From positions 49,325 through 105,449 of the forward strand of contig MHGQ01000014.1 in assembly GCA_001805645.1 (NCBI GenBank): a stretch of DNA of 56,125 nucleotides. The letters are read 5' to 3'. The stretch is from Omnitrophica WOR_2 bacterium RIFCSPHIGHO2_02_FULL_50_17. Its GTDB lineage: Bacteria; Omnitrophota; Gorgyraeia; Zapsychrales; Zapsychraceae. The notes beneath the pieces were generated by a model. That model saw only the letters and a program-made list of their open reading frames with translations, did not search any database and had not been told where the DNA came from. A program made the position numbers and the translations under genes. Positions within the stretch are counted from its first letter, which is position 1; each line of letters begins with the position of its first letter. Positions 44,528-54,112 of the stretch are shown piece after piece.

Positions 44528-44824
44528 CTATTGTTCTCTGAGTTTCAACTCAACACCATGCTTGGGGCAATAGACCACATCCTCCGTGTAGGTCTCACCG
44601 CCTACGGGACAGAACTTCTTCTGCATATGCTCCCCGACGATCATACCGCCGACGGTTCCAACCACACCTCCGATAGCTGCGCCTGCGACATTGTCACCGG
44701 TCTGATGACCGATGATGCCGCCGAGGGTCGCGCCGGCCAACCCGCCGGTAGCGGCTGTCTTTTGGGTCGTGGTGCAACCGGCAACGGTCAATACCATGCC
44801 TAGGATAATCGCGAATTTCTTCAT
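44528..44824 (-). CDS. Glycine-zipper lipoprotein with C-terminal cysteine pair
   Basis: 98 residues: lipoprotein signal with lipobox VAGC (Cys at 17), a glycine zipper (GGLAGATLGGIIGHQTGDNVAGAAIGG, about 28-62) and a C-terminal segment FCPVGGETY...VYCPKHGVEL with two Cys-Pro pairs and a His that could bind metal or form a disulfide. Glycine-zipper lipoproteins (SlyB/Rick_17kDa type) sit in the outer membrane; the cysteine tail is not part of that family as usually seen. GGGAGGACT before the ATG. Confidence 0.85.
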   Translation of the reverse strand: MKKFAIILGMVLTVAGCTTTQKTAATGGLAGATLGGIIGHQTGDNVAGAAIGGVVGTVGGMIVGEHMQKKFCPVGGETYTEDVVYCPKHGVELKLREQ

Positions 44825-44876
44825 AGTCCTCCCACTCCCTTCATCTCTTGAAAATTGTTTATAGAGAATTGACTTT

Positions 44877-44904
44877 ATTCTAACAAAAATTTCTATTTTT
44901 CCAA
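44877..44904 (-). promoter_or_regulatory. Sigma70-type promoter of the lipoprotein gene
   Basis: On the minus strand TTGGAA (44904-44899), 16 nt, TAGAAT (44882-44877), inside the 109-nt AT-rich gap after the LAB_N gene. The leader would be about 45 nt. A second TATAAT lies further upstream near 44910-44920. Confidence 0.5.
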
Positions 44905-44933
44905 TTTGATTATATCTTATTTACCGTGATGAA

Positions 44934-45218
44934 TCAAACCTTCTCCCTCAAGTCTCTGTCCTCCGCTTTCCTCTTTTTAAAAATCAGGCGCAGATTCCGC
45001 CCATAAACGATCAAACCCGTTGTCTGGCCGACAATAAAGACAGGATCCCCGATATGGATGGCATACACAAGAAGGGCTGCTCCGCCCAAGAGACTGAAAT
45101 ACCAGAAGCTCACAGGGACATGGCTCTCCTTCTTCCTCTCCGAGCAAATCCACTGGATAAGAAACCTCGCCCCGAACAACAACTGCCCTGCAAAACCCAC
45201 CCAAAGCCATTTGTTCAT
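44934..45218 (-). CDS. Lipid A biosynthesis N-terminal-domain (LAB_N) membrane protein
   Basis: 94 residues, three hydrophobic helices, with the LAB_N signature GFAGQLLFGARFLIQWICSERKKES near the start, FWYFSLLGGAALLVYAI, and a basic C terminus. LAB_N domains occur alone or fused to LpxB or glycosyltransferases and appear to assist lipid-linked sugar transfer. The start overlaps the GT2 stop (ATGA). Together with the two upstream genes it forms a lipid-A or undecaprenyl sugar module. Confidence 0.9.
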   Translation of the reverse strand: MNKWLWVGFAGQLLFGARFLIQWICSERKKESHVPVSFWYFSLLGGAALLVYAIHIGDPVFIVGQTTGLIVYGRNLRLIFKKRKAEDRDLREKV

Positions 45219-45913
45219 CGCCGCCCCCTTGCTCTTAGAACCCGAAAAAAATCAAGTATGACTTTAAAAATCCTCTTATGGCTGTATTTGGTATGACCAA
45301 ACGAACGCTTACGATGATGCGAAACAATCTCGCCGACCTTACAGCCCTGTAACGAGAGACTTAAAGGGATAAAACGATGCTGTCCCTCCCACCGCAGGGG
45401 AATCTTGCCGACGGATTCTTTCCTATAAGCCCTCAAAGTGCAAGAAACATCATGGATAGTCATCCCCGTCAACCAACGCTGCAAGATATTGCCGACTTTG
45501 GATAGGCCTGCCTTCAAGGGAGTATCCTGGCGGTTTTTACGCCATCCGCAGACGCAATCATAGCCCTCTTTCATCTTTTCCAATATCTGAGGGATATCCG
45601 CCGGATCATTCTGCAGATCCGCATCGAGGGTAATCACGACAGAACCTTGAGCCGCATCCAATCCCTGACGCAGTGCCCGTGTCTGACCGCCTCTTGGGAA
45701 AAGATCGATCACGCGAACCACTTCAGGCAGCTGCCCTTCAAACTTTTTTAAAAGAGCAGGCGAACTATCCGTCGAGCCGTCATTGACAAAGACAATCTCA
45801 TACGCACAGCATAAAGGCGTCATCGCCTGCAGGATCTCACCCCAAAGCGGCTCCAAGGAGCCTTCTTCATTATAGACAGGAATGACAAGGCTGTAATCTT
45901 TTTCTTTAGGCAT
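45215..45913 (-). CDS. GT2 glycosyltransferase, ArnC/DPM1-like
   Basis: 232 residues of GT-A fold: SLVIPVYNEEGSLEPL at the start, VFVNDGSTDSSP, the metal-binding LDADLQNDPADI (DxD-type, about residues 97-108) and the acceptor-side region HRFIPLSLSLQG, KRSFGHTKY. It resembles enzymes that load a sugar on undecaprenyl phosphate, such as ArnC, but lacks the C-terminal transmembrane pair of many of them. Overlaps the ArnT-like gene by 8 nt. Confidence 0.88.
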   Translation of the reverse strand: MPKEKDYSLVIPVYNEEGSLEPLWGEILQAMTPLCCAYEIVFVNDGSTDSSPALLKKFEGQLPEVVRVIDLFPRGGQTRALRQGLDAAQGSVVITLDADLQNDPADIPQILEKMKEGYDCVCGWRKNRQDTPLKAGLSKVGNILQRWLTGMTIHDVSCTLRAYRKESVGKIPLRWEGQHRFIPLSLSLQGCKVGEIVSHHRKRSFGHTKYSHKRIFKVILDFFRVLRARGRR

Positions 45914-47645
45914 GGCGGTCTTTCCTGACCAGTATCAATTTTTCCATAAAATAATCCCGCACCGTCTTCTGATCCCCTTTAAAAAGGGCGATAAAAAATC
46001 CCTTGTCAATATGCATCCGTTTGCGGACAATGTAGCCTTCCTGCACGATGTCAAATGGCCTTATCTCTTCCTCATTCAGATAACGCTTAAAGTCCCTCTC
46101 CGTAATAAGGCAATACACCTTCGGGGACGTCGTAAAAAAGCCAACCAAGCGGCTTTGCGTCTCCTCGTCGCGGCTGGTAGCCACCTTCTCCACCTTCTTT
46201 TCAAAATACACCTGGAACTCTTTTTCATGGATATCATGGCTTCCCACCCCGACGACAAATCCCGGATCCGCCTTTTCCTGAATGACTGCGGCGAATCTCT
46301 GCAGGGCCGCGTGCGCCGTTATCCCGCCCTTGCCCAATAACGAGGATTGGACAAAGATACCCAACAAAAAAATGCCCAGCGTCAATGGGGCCGCCATCGC
46401 CCTCGGACTCTTGAGAACAAGAAAGACCATCCCTGCGTAAAGAACTCCGAAGGGGACAATCCACCAGCGGCTGGCGCCGATAAGGAAAACAAACAAAAAA
46501 CTAAAAGCCAATGTCCCTGCCGTTATAATGAGCGCAATTAAAAATTTCTCCGATAAACGCCATATCTTCCCCGAGACCGCATCCTCTTTCCCCTCACCCA
46601 CAAGAAAAAAACTGAGGAGAATCGCAAAAGGCGTGGTCAGGATAAGCATATAATGGTTGATGACAAAATGCATGCTGCTGAAAAACAAGAAAACAACGCC
46701 AAGCCAAATAGGCAGCCAGCGCTGAAGGCCGTCGAGCCTTTGACGCCATGGCCCGCATCGAGCCAGAAGGATGGCGCAAAAAAACAAAAGACTCCATGGC
46801 GCAAAATAGGAGAGAACCGTCCGTACGTAAAACCCTGTGTGGCTTATAAGTGTCCCCACTTGTCCCCCAAGGACTTGGCCGCTTCCTTGCCCCAGCAATC
46901 GATTCCTCGTCTCCTCAATGAGCATATACTCCGTGTAAGCGCGGCCGTGGGTTGCCATCATATATAGAAACCACGGGCAAATAAAAACGGCCATAATCAA
47001 CAAACCGCGGCCGAATCGCATCGCACGCAAGACATCGCCTTTTCTGTGAAGGAGGGCATAAACAAAGAGAGAGAGAAACGGCACAATGACGGCGGCAGGC
47101 CCTTTGGTCATAAACCCCAGGGCGCAGGAGACAAAAAATAAGATGCTGTATCTTTTCTTTTGAGGATTCTTCGCAAAAAGAATCGCACAATACATCGCCC
47201 CAACAATAAAGAAATTAAGCGGCATATCAGGGACGGCATTCTTGGCATGCCGGAAAAAAAGGGGCGTCGTCGTCAGGATGAGGGCGCTTAAGTGCGCTAT
47301 CCTGCGGCAACGGAAAAGCTCCCGGGCCATGAGCCAGGTGACACAAACGCTCAGACTGCCGAAAAAAGCGGCCACGAATCTGGCAGCGAACCAATTCACG
47401 CCGAAAATCTTGTAGGACAAAAGAATCAGCCAGTAAAAAAGGATGGGTTTCTGGAAGCGATTCTCTTCAAAATAGGTGGGCGAGAAAAAATTTCCCGAGC
47501 GCAGCATCTCCTGCGTACTCTTGTAATAAAAAATCTCGTCGTCGCGGTATTCCAAGCCGTGCATCTCAAGGCTGCGGGTAAAGATCAAAAGGCTAAAAAG
47601 AAATAAAAAAAATGAGATCAATATCTCGCGCGGGAATCGAAACAT
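45906..47645 (-). CDS. ArnT-like GT83 glycosyltransferase, PMT superfamily
   Basis: 579 residues with about 12 transmembrane segments. The first periplasmic loop carries the catalytic acidic motif RDDEIFYY near residue 35, followed by RFQKPILFYWLI and LMARELF; the C-terminal domain is periplasmic. ArnT transfers a sugar from undecaprenyl phosphate to lipid A. With the ArnC-like and LAB_N genes downstream this looks like a complete envelope-sugar transfer pathway, sugar unknown. I use the ATG at 47645, which overlaps the SPOR stop as TGATG, over the track's GTG one codon earlier. Confidence 0.88.
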   Translation of the reverse strand: MFRFPREILISFFLFLFSLLIFTRSLEMHGLEYRDDEIFYYKSTQEMLRSGNFFSPTYFEENRFQKPILFYWLILLSYKIFGVNWFAARFVAAFFGSLSVCVTWLMARELFRCRRIAHLSALILTTTPLFFRHAKNAVPDMPLNFFIVGAMYCAILFAKNPQKKRYSILFFVSCALGFMTKGPAAVIVPFLSLFVYALLHRKGDVLRAMRFGRGLLIMAVFICPWFLYMMATHGRAYTEYMLIEETRNRLLGQGSGQVLGGQVGTLISHTGFYVRTVLSYFAPWSLLFFCAILLARCGPWRQRLDGLQRWLPIWLGVVFLFFSSMHFVINHYMLILTTPFAILLSFFLVGEGKEDAVSGKIWRLSEKFLIALIITAGTLAFSFLFVFLIGASRWWIVPFGVLYAGMVFLVLKSPRAMAAPLTLGIFLLGIFVQSSLLGKGGITAHAALQRFAAVIQEKADPGFVVGVGSHDIHEKEFQVYFEKKVEKVATSRDEETQSRLVGFFTTSPKVYCLITERDFKRYLNEEEIRPFDIVQEGYIVRKRMHIDKGFFIALFKGDQKTVRDYFMEKLILVRKDRHA

Positions 47646-48247
47646 CACGGATTCTGCAAAAGCAGGATGAAGCTGTCTTTGTAATCCTGTTGAATCTTGG
47701 CCAGCAGTTCCGTGGCCTCCTGTTTGGCATTAAATTGGCCGATGTAAACCCGGTACCAGAATCCGCCGCCTTCCCTGGGTTTCGAGCCGATATAAGCGGC
47801 AGAATACCCTTTCTGCTGAATTTGAGTTACGGCCTTTTCAGCCCTCTCTTTATCCTTAAACGAGGCCACCTGGATGGTAAAAAAATTTTTCCCGGATTGA
47901 GGCGCTGGGACAGAAACGGCGACGCTGGGGCCTGAGGGCTTGGCAGAAACCTGCGAGACACTCACAGGAGGCACTGCGCTTAATTTCGGGACAGGGCGTT
48001 GGGAGGGCTCGGGGGCTTTAGACGCGGCAGCCGTTACCTGACCTCGCTCGCTGGTTGTAACATTATTAACAAGACGCGAGAGCGTATTGTCAGCCTCGAT
48101 AAACTCATATTCGATGGCACGCGTCTCTTCCTCGGAGAATATCTCATTCAAAGGCACCGTCTGTTGTCTTCCCTCATAATTAAGGGCGACCAGGATCGTT
48201 ACAATGACCCCCACAATCAAAAACCATATGAGCCACGTATGTTTCAT
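47645..48247 (-). CDS. SPOR-domain membrane protein
   Basis: 200 residues: one N-terminal transmembrane helix (about 5-22), a Pro/Ser/Ala/Val-rich linker (about 65-118) and a C-terminal SPOR domain (FFTIQVASFKDKERAEKAVTQIQQKGYSAAYI...WYRVYIGQF). SPOR domains bind denuded septal peptidoglycan, so a role near the division site or in wall remodelling is likely. Strong GGGAGGGGG Shine-Dalgarno. Confidence 0.88.
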   Translation of the reverse strand: MKHTWLIWFLIVGVIVTILVALNYEGRQQTVPLNEIFSEEETRAIEYEFIEADNTLSRLVNNVTTSERGQVTAAASKAPEPSQRPVPKLSAVPPVSVSQVSAKPSGPSVAVSVPAPQSGKNFFTIQVASFKDKERAEKAVTQIQQKGYSAAYIGSKPREGGGFWYRVYIGQFNAKQEATELLAKIQQDYKDSFILLLQNP

Positions 48248-48272
48248 ATCCCCCTCCCGCTTTTATTAAATT

Positions 48273-49535
48273 TCATTTTTTACGCACATCCTCGTACCAG
48301 CCCAAAGTATGCCCCTTAACCTCAACGAGTAAACCGACTTTGCAGGTGGCCGGTTCAAGGATCAGCACTCCTAAATATCGGTGTTGCATAATAGCATATC
48401 GGCCACCGGGAATCCAGCGAATTTGCTCGATGACAAGGTCCCCTCCCTTATATTGATGCCTGGGCATCTGACTAATGACCGGTTCACGAACGATTTTAAA
48501 TAATCTCTTACGAAACCACCGATTCGGCACAAAATACAAATGCCCTTCCTCGTCAATTCCCAAAGACTGTCCCTTTTGTGAGACTAATGACTCCCTCGGG
48601 ATGGACGGATTGAACGAAAGGCGATCGCCTCCCAAGAAAAGATCAATACCGCGGATATCGAGATTTTCAATAGGAATGGTCGATTGTTCATAAGGAATCT
48701 CTGTAACGAATTCCGGCTGTAAGGCAGCCAAAGAAATGCGAAAGACCCTGACATCGAATGGATACGCATGGACAGAAGTATCCTTGGCCTCATGACGCAA
48801 ATAATAGAGATTCTGGCTGTCTTTATCCCAGTAAAGAGAAGAGATTCGTCGGGTCGGGCTTTGAATAGCCATTTTCTTCCCTTCGACAAGATCATAGACA
48901 TACAACTTGTCTTGTGAGGCATAACGCGACCACCGGGCCATCTCGTAACAAAACTTGCGGCTGTCAGGCGCCCAGTGAATGCCGCTTATGGCACCTTTAA
49001 GTTCTTGCGAGGACTCCATCTCTCCCAGGGAATCGATCAGGGTGATTCGCCCGCTCCCCCGTTCGACAGAATGAAGTTTTTTGGAAGTAGACACTAAGAT
49101 GAATTTGCCGTCCGGCGAGAAATGGTATTCTTTAATTGGATCCTCAGCCTGAAATATATCCTTCTTGTCCTGCCCGTTAATCCTGACGGAACCGAGCGTA
49201 TTCCCGTCGATAAAATAAACCTTGAGGCTGTCCCTCACCCAATGCGTATGAGGCAGGATATCCCCGGGGAACTGAACAACCGGCGCGGGATGACGATAAT
49301 TGACCCAAAAAAGGTACCCTGCCATAGAAAGCATCGAGGCCAATCCCACGGCCACACTATAAAACATAATATTATGAAAAGCTAAAGAGAAAAGCTCCTT
49401 TAGCGAAACTTCTCTAAATTTAAGAGAAATAATGACAAGCAGAAATAATACGCTTGCGGCGCCGGCGACCGAGGAAAACAATTCAAAATGATTGCTGAGA
49501 TACTGAACGACTTCATTAAACCGCTCTTCAAACAT
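48273..49535 (-). CDS. Membrane-anchored TolB-like beta-propeller protein
   Basis: 420 residues: two transmembrane helices (about 22-38 and 55-75), then beta-propeller repeats with the WD40/TolB-like phrase SPDGKFILVSTSKK, APDSRKFCYE and DKDSQNLYYLRH, blades covering about 90-415. No enzymatic motif. Probably a periplasmic interaction platform. No relation to neighbours beyond shared strand; 25 nt before the SPOR gene. Confidence 0.75.
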   Translation of the reverse strand: MFEERFNEVVQYLSNHFELFSSVAGAASVLFLLVIISLKFREVSLKELFSLAFHNIMFYSVAVGLASMLSMAGYLFWVNYRHPAPVVQFPGDILPHTHWVRDSLKVYFIDGNTLGSVRINGQDKKDIFQAEDPIKEYHFSPDGKFILVSTSKKLHSVERGSGRITLIDSLGEMESSQELKGAISGIHWAPDSRKFCYEMARWSRYASQDKLYVYDLVEGKKMAIQSPTRRISSLYWDKDSQNLYYLRHEAKDTSVHAYPFDVRVFRISLAALQPEFVTEIPYEQSTIPIENLDIRGIDLFLGGDRLSFNPSIPRESLVSQKGQSLGIDEEGHLYFVPNRWFRKRLFKIVREPVISQMPRHQYKGGDLVIEQIRWIPGGRYAIMQHRYLGVLILEPATCKVGLLVEVKGHTLGWYEDVRKK

Positions 49536-49609
49536 GCCTTGACCCCCTGTCCTATTTTTCTAGTGCCTTGTCAGACAAATTTCCATAATTTTTTGTAGTA
49601 TTTTTTCAA

Positions 49610-51310
49610 TCATAGACTGCCTTTTAAATCCCGCCGTGTCTTTAAGCTGTAGGCGTCTTCAGGATCAATCTTCAGAATCTCTTCAAGCAATGGGATAGCT
49701 TCCTTGACCTTCCCTTGCTGGCGGTAGATGGTTGCGAGATTTTTCTTCGCCTCGATCAAGCGGGCATCCAGGCGTATGGCCCGTTGGAGGTATTCCTCGG
49801 CCTTACCTAGCCTACCGACGTTAATCAAGTGCGCGGCCAAATTGCTATAGGCCTCCGCCGCGTTGGGGTTGACGGCAAGGGCACGGTAATAATAATCGAC
49901 CGCCGAAGCGCTGTTTCCCAGGGCGCCTTCGATGACCCCCAGATTAATATAAGTCTCCCAATCACGATATGTCCCGCGCAATGTTTTCTCAAACAATACC
50001 TTTGCCTCGGCATAATGGTGTGCCCTTAAATGGGCATAGGCAAGCCACCAAAGAGGAAGCTCCATCCCGGGACTCAAGGAAAGCATGTATCGGCAATATT
50101 TCATTTCATTGGACCAAAGTTTGTTATATTGACGAGAGCTCAATATATAAGAAGCCATCAACGGAAGAACTATAAGAATCGACAGGAGAGAAAATGGCGC
50201 AGCAGAACGGCGGATATTCAAAAGAAACGACGCTGTAAACAAAAAGAACCCTATCGATGCAAAAAACATCCAATGAGTTTCGATGATAAAACCCAAATTA
50301 GGCCTCGAAAAGCAGGCCAGACCCACGGGCAGCAAACCTACCAAAAACCATGAGAACGCCAATGTCTTTTCGTTTCTTTTTCCATAGAGATGCATCATAA
50401 CCAGACAAAGAATGACAAGACCCCCCAAAGCGATATTCCAGAAAAATAAGCTGCTTTTTATGATCGGAGAAGCCCAAATGAGAACAATCTTATCAAAAAA
50501 AATGAGATTGCGGACGTAAAAAAACATCAGATTAGAAAATGTAGCCGTGTAACTGGACAAAGACATATGGAAATGGGGAATATGTGCCAGAGTCCCCGAG
50601 TTGAAGCCGACGTAAGCGCTGCGGAAAATAGCATAGACAATGAGAATCAAGATAAAAGGCATATTAACGACGCATATTTTTCGAAAAGAATAATTTTTAA
50701 GGAAAAACAAAACGCAGGAAAGATAAAGAGGAAACACAACAGCAATTTCATGGCATAATAACGCTATCGAAAACCAAGAAAGGCTCAGGAAATAGGCCGC
50801 GGCTTTCCCGCCCTCTTGTGCCGCAAGGGAATACCGCAGCCCCAAAATGACGGCAAGGACTAAAACGGAATAGCCGGTCGTTGTTATATAATTCACAAGG
50901 ACGCCGTTAATGGGGTGAACACAAAACAACAGGCTTGTAAGAAGCGCCAGCTGCCAACGGTTAAAAAGGCTATTCAACAGTTCATAAAGAACGACCCCGC
51001 AAGCATAAACGAGCAATAAATTGAGCAGGTGATACCCGAAGGGGTCTTTGTTAAATAATAAAAAAGAAAATAAATTCAAGAGATGTGTGACCGGCCTCCA
51101 GTAGACATGATCGGCGGAATTATATTCTGTATCTGATTTCAAAAAAGGCGCTATCTGCAGGAAATGAGGATCTTTTATGGCCCTATTATCGATAATAATA
51201 GGATAATCATCCATAAGGAAGGCATTGGGAAGGGCGTTACTGTATGTCACGAAACATACTAAAAACAAAAAGACGGCGACGAGAAAATTTTTATTCCTAT
51301 TCTGTTGCAC
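49610..51310 (-). CDS. TMTC-like multipass protein with C-terminal TPRs
   Basis: 566 residues: about 10-11 transmembrane helices, first loop with FLMDDYPIIIDN and YWRPVTHLLNL (acidic pair and RPVT of the TMTC/GT105-like set), then four TPRs (about 415-560) including INLGVIEGALGNSASAVDYYYRAL and SNLAAHLINVGRLGKAEEYLQRAI. Eukaryotic relatives are O-mannosyltransferases; the activity of bacterial ones is mostly untested. Start is GTG at 51310, 15 nt after the aconitase gene. Confidence 0.82.
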   Translation of the reverse strand: MQQNRNKNFLVAVFLFLVCFVTYSNALPNAFLMDDYPIIIDNRAIKDPHFLQIAPFLKSDTEYNSADHVYWRPVTHLLNLFSFLLFNKDPFGYHLLNLLLVYACGVVLYELLNSLFNRWQLALLTSLLFCVHPINGVLVNYITTTGYSVLVLAVILGLRYSLAAQEGGKAAAYFLSLSWFSIALLCHEIAVVFPLYLSCVLFFLKNYSFRKICVVNMPFILILIVYAIFRSAYVGFNSGTLAHIPHFHMSLSSYTATFSNLMFFYVRNLIFFDKIVLIWASPIIKSSLFFWNIALGGLVILCLVMMHLYGKRNEKTLAFSWFLVGLLPVGLACFSRPNLGFIIETHWMFFASIGFFLFTASFLLNIRRSAAPFSLLSILIVLPLMASYILSSRQYNKLWSNEMKYCRYMLSLSPGMELPLWWLAYAHLRAHHYAEAKVLFEKTLRGTYRDWETYINLGVIEGALGNSASAVDYYYRALAVNPNAAEAYSNLAAHLINVGRLGKAEEYLQRAIRLDARLIEAKKNLATIYRQQGKVKEAIPLLEEILKIDPEDAYSLKTRRDLKGSL

Positions 51311-51325
51311 AGATTGAATTCACTT

Positions 51326-54022
51326 TCATGCCAATTTGCGTAAAACGCTGGGCAGGATGCCGCTGTTACGGAAATAGTCAATCTCAACCGGCGTATCCAG
51401 GCGGACGGTCGCTGGGAATTCTCTCGCCGGACCCTGCGCCCCCCGCACAATAACCGTGATATCCTGTAAAGCTTTAAGATGTTCGTCGATACCTTGAAAA
51501 TCAAAGACCTCGTCCCCTTGAATGCCTAACGATTCAACCGAATCGCCCGGCTTAAACTCCAAAGGCAGCACACCCATGCCGGCCAGATTGCTTCGGTGGA
51601 TGCGTTCAAAGCTCTGCGCCAATACGACCCGCACGCCCAAAAGCGCGGTTCCCTTCGCAGCCCAGTCACGGCTGGAGCCGGTGCCGTATTCTTTGCCTGC
51701 TAAAACAATCAAGGACGTATTCTCCTTTTTATAACGCATCGCGGCGTCATAGATGTTCATCTTCTCCCCCGTCGGAAAATGGATCGTCCATGAGCCCTCG
51801 GTCCCCGGGGCCAGCAGATTGCGCAGCCGGATATTGGCAAAAGTACCGCGGGTCATCACGCGGTCGTTGCCCCGGCGGGCGCCGTAGCTATTAAAATCCT
51901 GCGGCTTGACGCCCTGGGCCATCAGATATGTGCCGGCCGGACTCTCTGGTGCAAAGGCCCCTGCCGGCGAGATATGGTCGGTTGTAATCGAATCCCCAAC
52001 CACAACCAGGACGCGCGCCTGCCGGATGCCCTGAATCACGCCTCTTTTCCTTCCCATCCCTTCGAAAAACGGCGGCTCCTGAATATAGGTGCTGGCGGGA
52101 TCCCACGCGTAGAGATCAGACTTCTTTGCCTGAATCGTATTCCAATTTTTATTGCCGCTGGTGACATCTTTGTAACGCTTGCGAAAGGCCTGGACCGTGA
52201 CAACCTTGGCAATCACCGCGTTGATTTCTTTCTGTGTCGGCCAAATGTCCTTAAGATAAACATCATGGCCTTGCCTGTCTTGACCGAGGGGCTCTTTAGT
52301 CAAATCAATGTTGACGGTCCCGGCCAAGGCATAAGCCACCGCCAAAGCCGGGCTGGCCAGATAATTGGCCCTCACATGCGGATTGATGCGGCCTTCAAAA
52401 TTACGGTTCCCGCTTAGGACGCTCACAGCGATCAGATCCCCCTCCTGAATAGCCCTCGCCACGGCCTCAGGCAAAGGGCCGCTATTGCCGATACAGGTCG
52501 TACAACCGTAACCGACGATATAAAATTTCAACTTTTCCAAATAAGCCAGCAATTCCGCTGAACGCATATACTCCTCAACCACCTGCGAGCCCGGGGCGAA
52601 ACTCGTCTTGACATAGCTTTTGACCTTAAGGCCTCTGGCCACGGCCTTTTTAGCCAAGAGCCCCGCCCCGATCAAGACGGATGGATTCGAGGTATTCGTA
52701 CAGCTGGTAATGGCCGCAATCACAACCGCCCCATGTCCAATACTGATTCCACCACCGACGGAAGCCTTCTTTTCGAGCATAACCTCATCCAGCCCGAAGC
52801 CCCGCTCCTGAACCGGCTTAACCAGGGCCTCGCCAAAGGTCTGTTTCATTGCCGCCAGCGCCACCCTATCCTGCGGACGCTTAGGCCCGGCAAGGCTCGG
52901 CTCCACGGTCGATAGATCCAATGTCACAGTGTCCGTAAACCGCGGTTCATCCGCCCCGTAGCCATAGAACATCCCCTGCTCCTTCATATAACGCTCGATC
53001 AAATCCACCTGGGCCGGTGAGCGGCCCGTCAGACGGTAATAACGGAGGGCCTCTTCATCGACGGGAAAAAGCCCGATGGTCGCCCCATATTCCGGCGCCA
53101 TATTCGAGAGGGTGGCCCTGTCCGGCAGCGTCAAATATTTGAGGCCGTCACCGTAGAATTCCACAAATTTATCGACAACCCCTTTGCGGCGCAGGATCTG
53201 TGTCACCGTCAAGACAAGGTCGGTGGCCGTCACCCCGTCGTTCAACCGGCCCGTCAATTTCAACCCGATCACCTGGGGCATCAGCATGGAAACAGGTTCC
53301 CCCAGCATCACCGCTTCGGCCTCGATGCCCCCGACTCCCCAGCCGACGATGCCAAGCCCGTTAATCATCGTCGTATGGCTGTCCGTCCCTACCAGGCTGT
53401 CGGGATAGATGACCGACTCTTTGCCGACTTTCTTCCTTAAAACCCCCTGGGCCAGATATTCAAGATTCACCTGATGGACGATTCCCGTCCCCGGCGGCAC
53501 CACGCGGAAATTCCGGAAGGCCTTCTGGCCCCATTTCAAAAAAGTATAACGCTCTTTATTGCGCTTGAATTCCAGCGAAATATTTTGGGCAAACGCCCCC
53601 TTGCTGCCGAAGGCATCGACCTGCACCGAATGATCAATCACCAAGTCGCAAGGCACCTGCGGATTGATTTTCTTTATATCCCCGCCCAGGCGCTTCATGG
53701 CCGAACGCATCGCGGCCAGATCAACGACGCACGGAACACCGGTAAAATCCTGAAGGATCACGCGCCCGGGCTTAAAGGCGATTTCCCTGCCTCCCTGATA
53801 AGCCGGCGACCATTCCAGAAGGGTGCGGATGTCGTTGAAAGTGATCTGATAATTGTCATAATTGCGCAAGGCGCTCTCCAGCAAGATCTTAATCGAAAAC
53901 GGCAGCCCCTGCGGATCCCCTATCCCTCCCTGGGCTAATTGAGCCAGAGAAAAAATCGTGCGGGAACCTGCTTTTGTCTTGAGACGTGTCTTGACATCGT
54001 TAGAATTGAATCTATCGCGCAT
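51326..54022 (-). CDS. acnA: Aconitate hydratase A
   Basis: Isomerises citrate and isocitrate in the TCA cycle. The 898-residue length is normal for AcnA/IRP1 type. [24 protein letters not shown] and the three [4Fe-4S] cysteines (one in [10 protein letters not shown], two in [12 protein letters not shown]) are present, as is the swivel domain with [16 protein letters not shown] and [12 protein letters not shown] at 54022 with GAGGGAG upstream and a near-consensus promoter. It probably co-transcribes the TMTC-like gene. Confidence 0.97.
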   Translation of the reverse strand: MRDRFNSNDVKTRLKTKAGSRTIFSLAQLAQGGIGDPQGLPFSIKILLESALRNYDNYQITFNDIRTLLEWSPAYQGGREIAFKPGRVILQDFTGVPCVVDLAAMRSAMKRLGGDIKKINPQVPCDLVIDHSVQVDAFGSKGAFAQNISLEFKRNKERYTFLKWGQKAFRNFRVVPPGTGIVHQVNLEYLAQGVLRKKVGKESVIYPDSLVGTDSHTTMINGLGIVGWGVGGIEAEAVMLGEPVSMLMPQVIGLKLTGRLNDGVTATDLVLTVTQILRRKGVVDKFVEFYGDGLKYLTLPDRATLSNMAPEYGATIGLFPVDEEALRYYRLTGRSPAQVDLIERYMKEQGMFYGYGADEPRFTDTVTLDLSTVEPSLAGPKRPQDRVALAAMKQTFGEALVKPVQERGFGLDEVMLEKKASVGGGISIGHGAVVIAAITSCTNTSNPSVLIGAGLLAKKAVARGLKVKSYVKTSFAPGSQVVEEYMRSAELLAYLEKLKFYIVGYGCTTCIGNSGPLPEAVARAIQEGDLIAVSVLSGNRNFEGRINPHVRANYLASPALAVAYALAGTVNIDLTKEPLGQDRQGHDVYLKDIWPTQKEINAVIAKVVTVQAFRKRYKDVTSGNKNWNTIQAKKSDLYAWDPASTYIQEPPFFEGMGRKRGVIQGIRQARVLVVVGDSITTDHISPAGAFAPESPAGTYLMAQGVKPQDFNSYGARRGNDRVMTRGTFANIRLRNLLAPGTEGSWTIHFPTGEKMNIYDAAMRYKKENTSLIVLAGKEYGTGSSRDWAAKGTALLGVRVVLAQSFERIHRSNLAGMGVLPLEFKPGDSVESLGIQGDEVFDFQGIDEHLKALQDITVIVRGAQGPAREFPATVRLDTPVEIDYFRNSGILPSVLRKLA

Positions 54023-54072
54023 GGATCGCTCCCTCTTTACAAGTTGAAACTTTACCCTACGGTTAAGAGCGT

Positions 54073-54101
54073 ATTATAAGCAACACCCATCCTTGAGTCA
54101 A
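54073..54101 (-). promoter_or_regulatory. Near-consensus sigma70-type promoter of acnA
   Basis: On the minus strand TTGACT (54101-54096), 17 nt, TATAAT (54078-54073): the best promoter match in the window. Predicted leader is about 44 nt and includes the Shine-Dalgarno. Confidence 0.8.
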
Positions 54102-54112
54102 CCGCGCCGACA

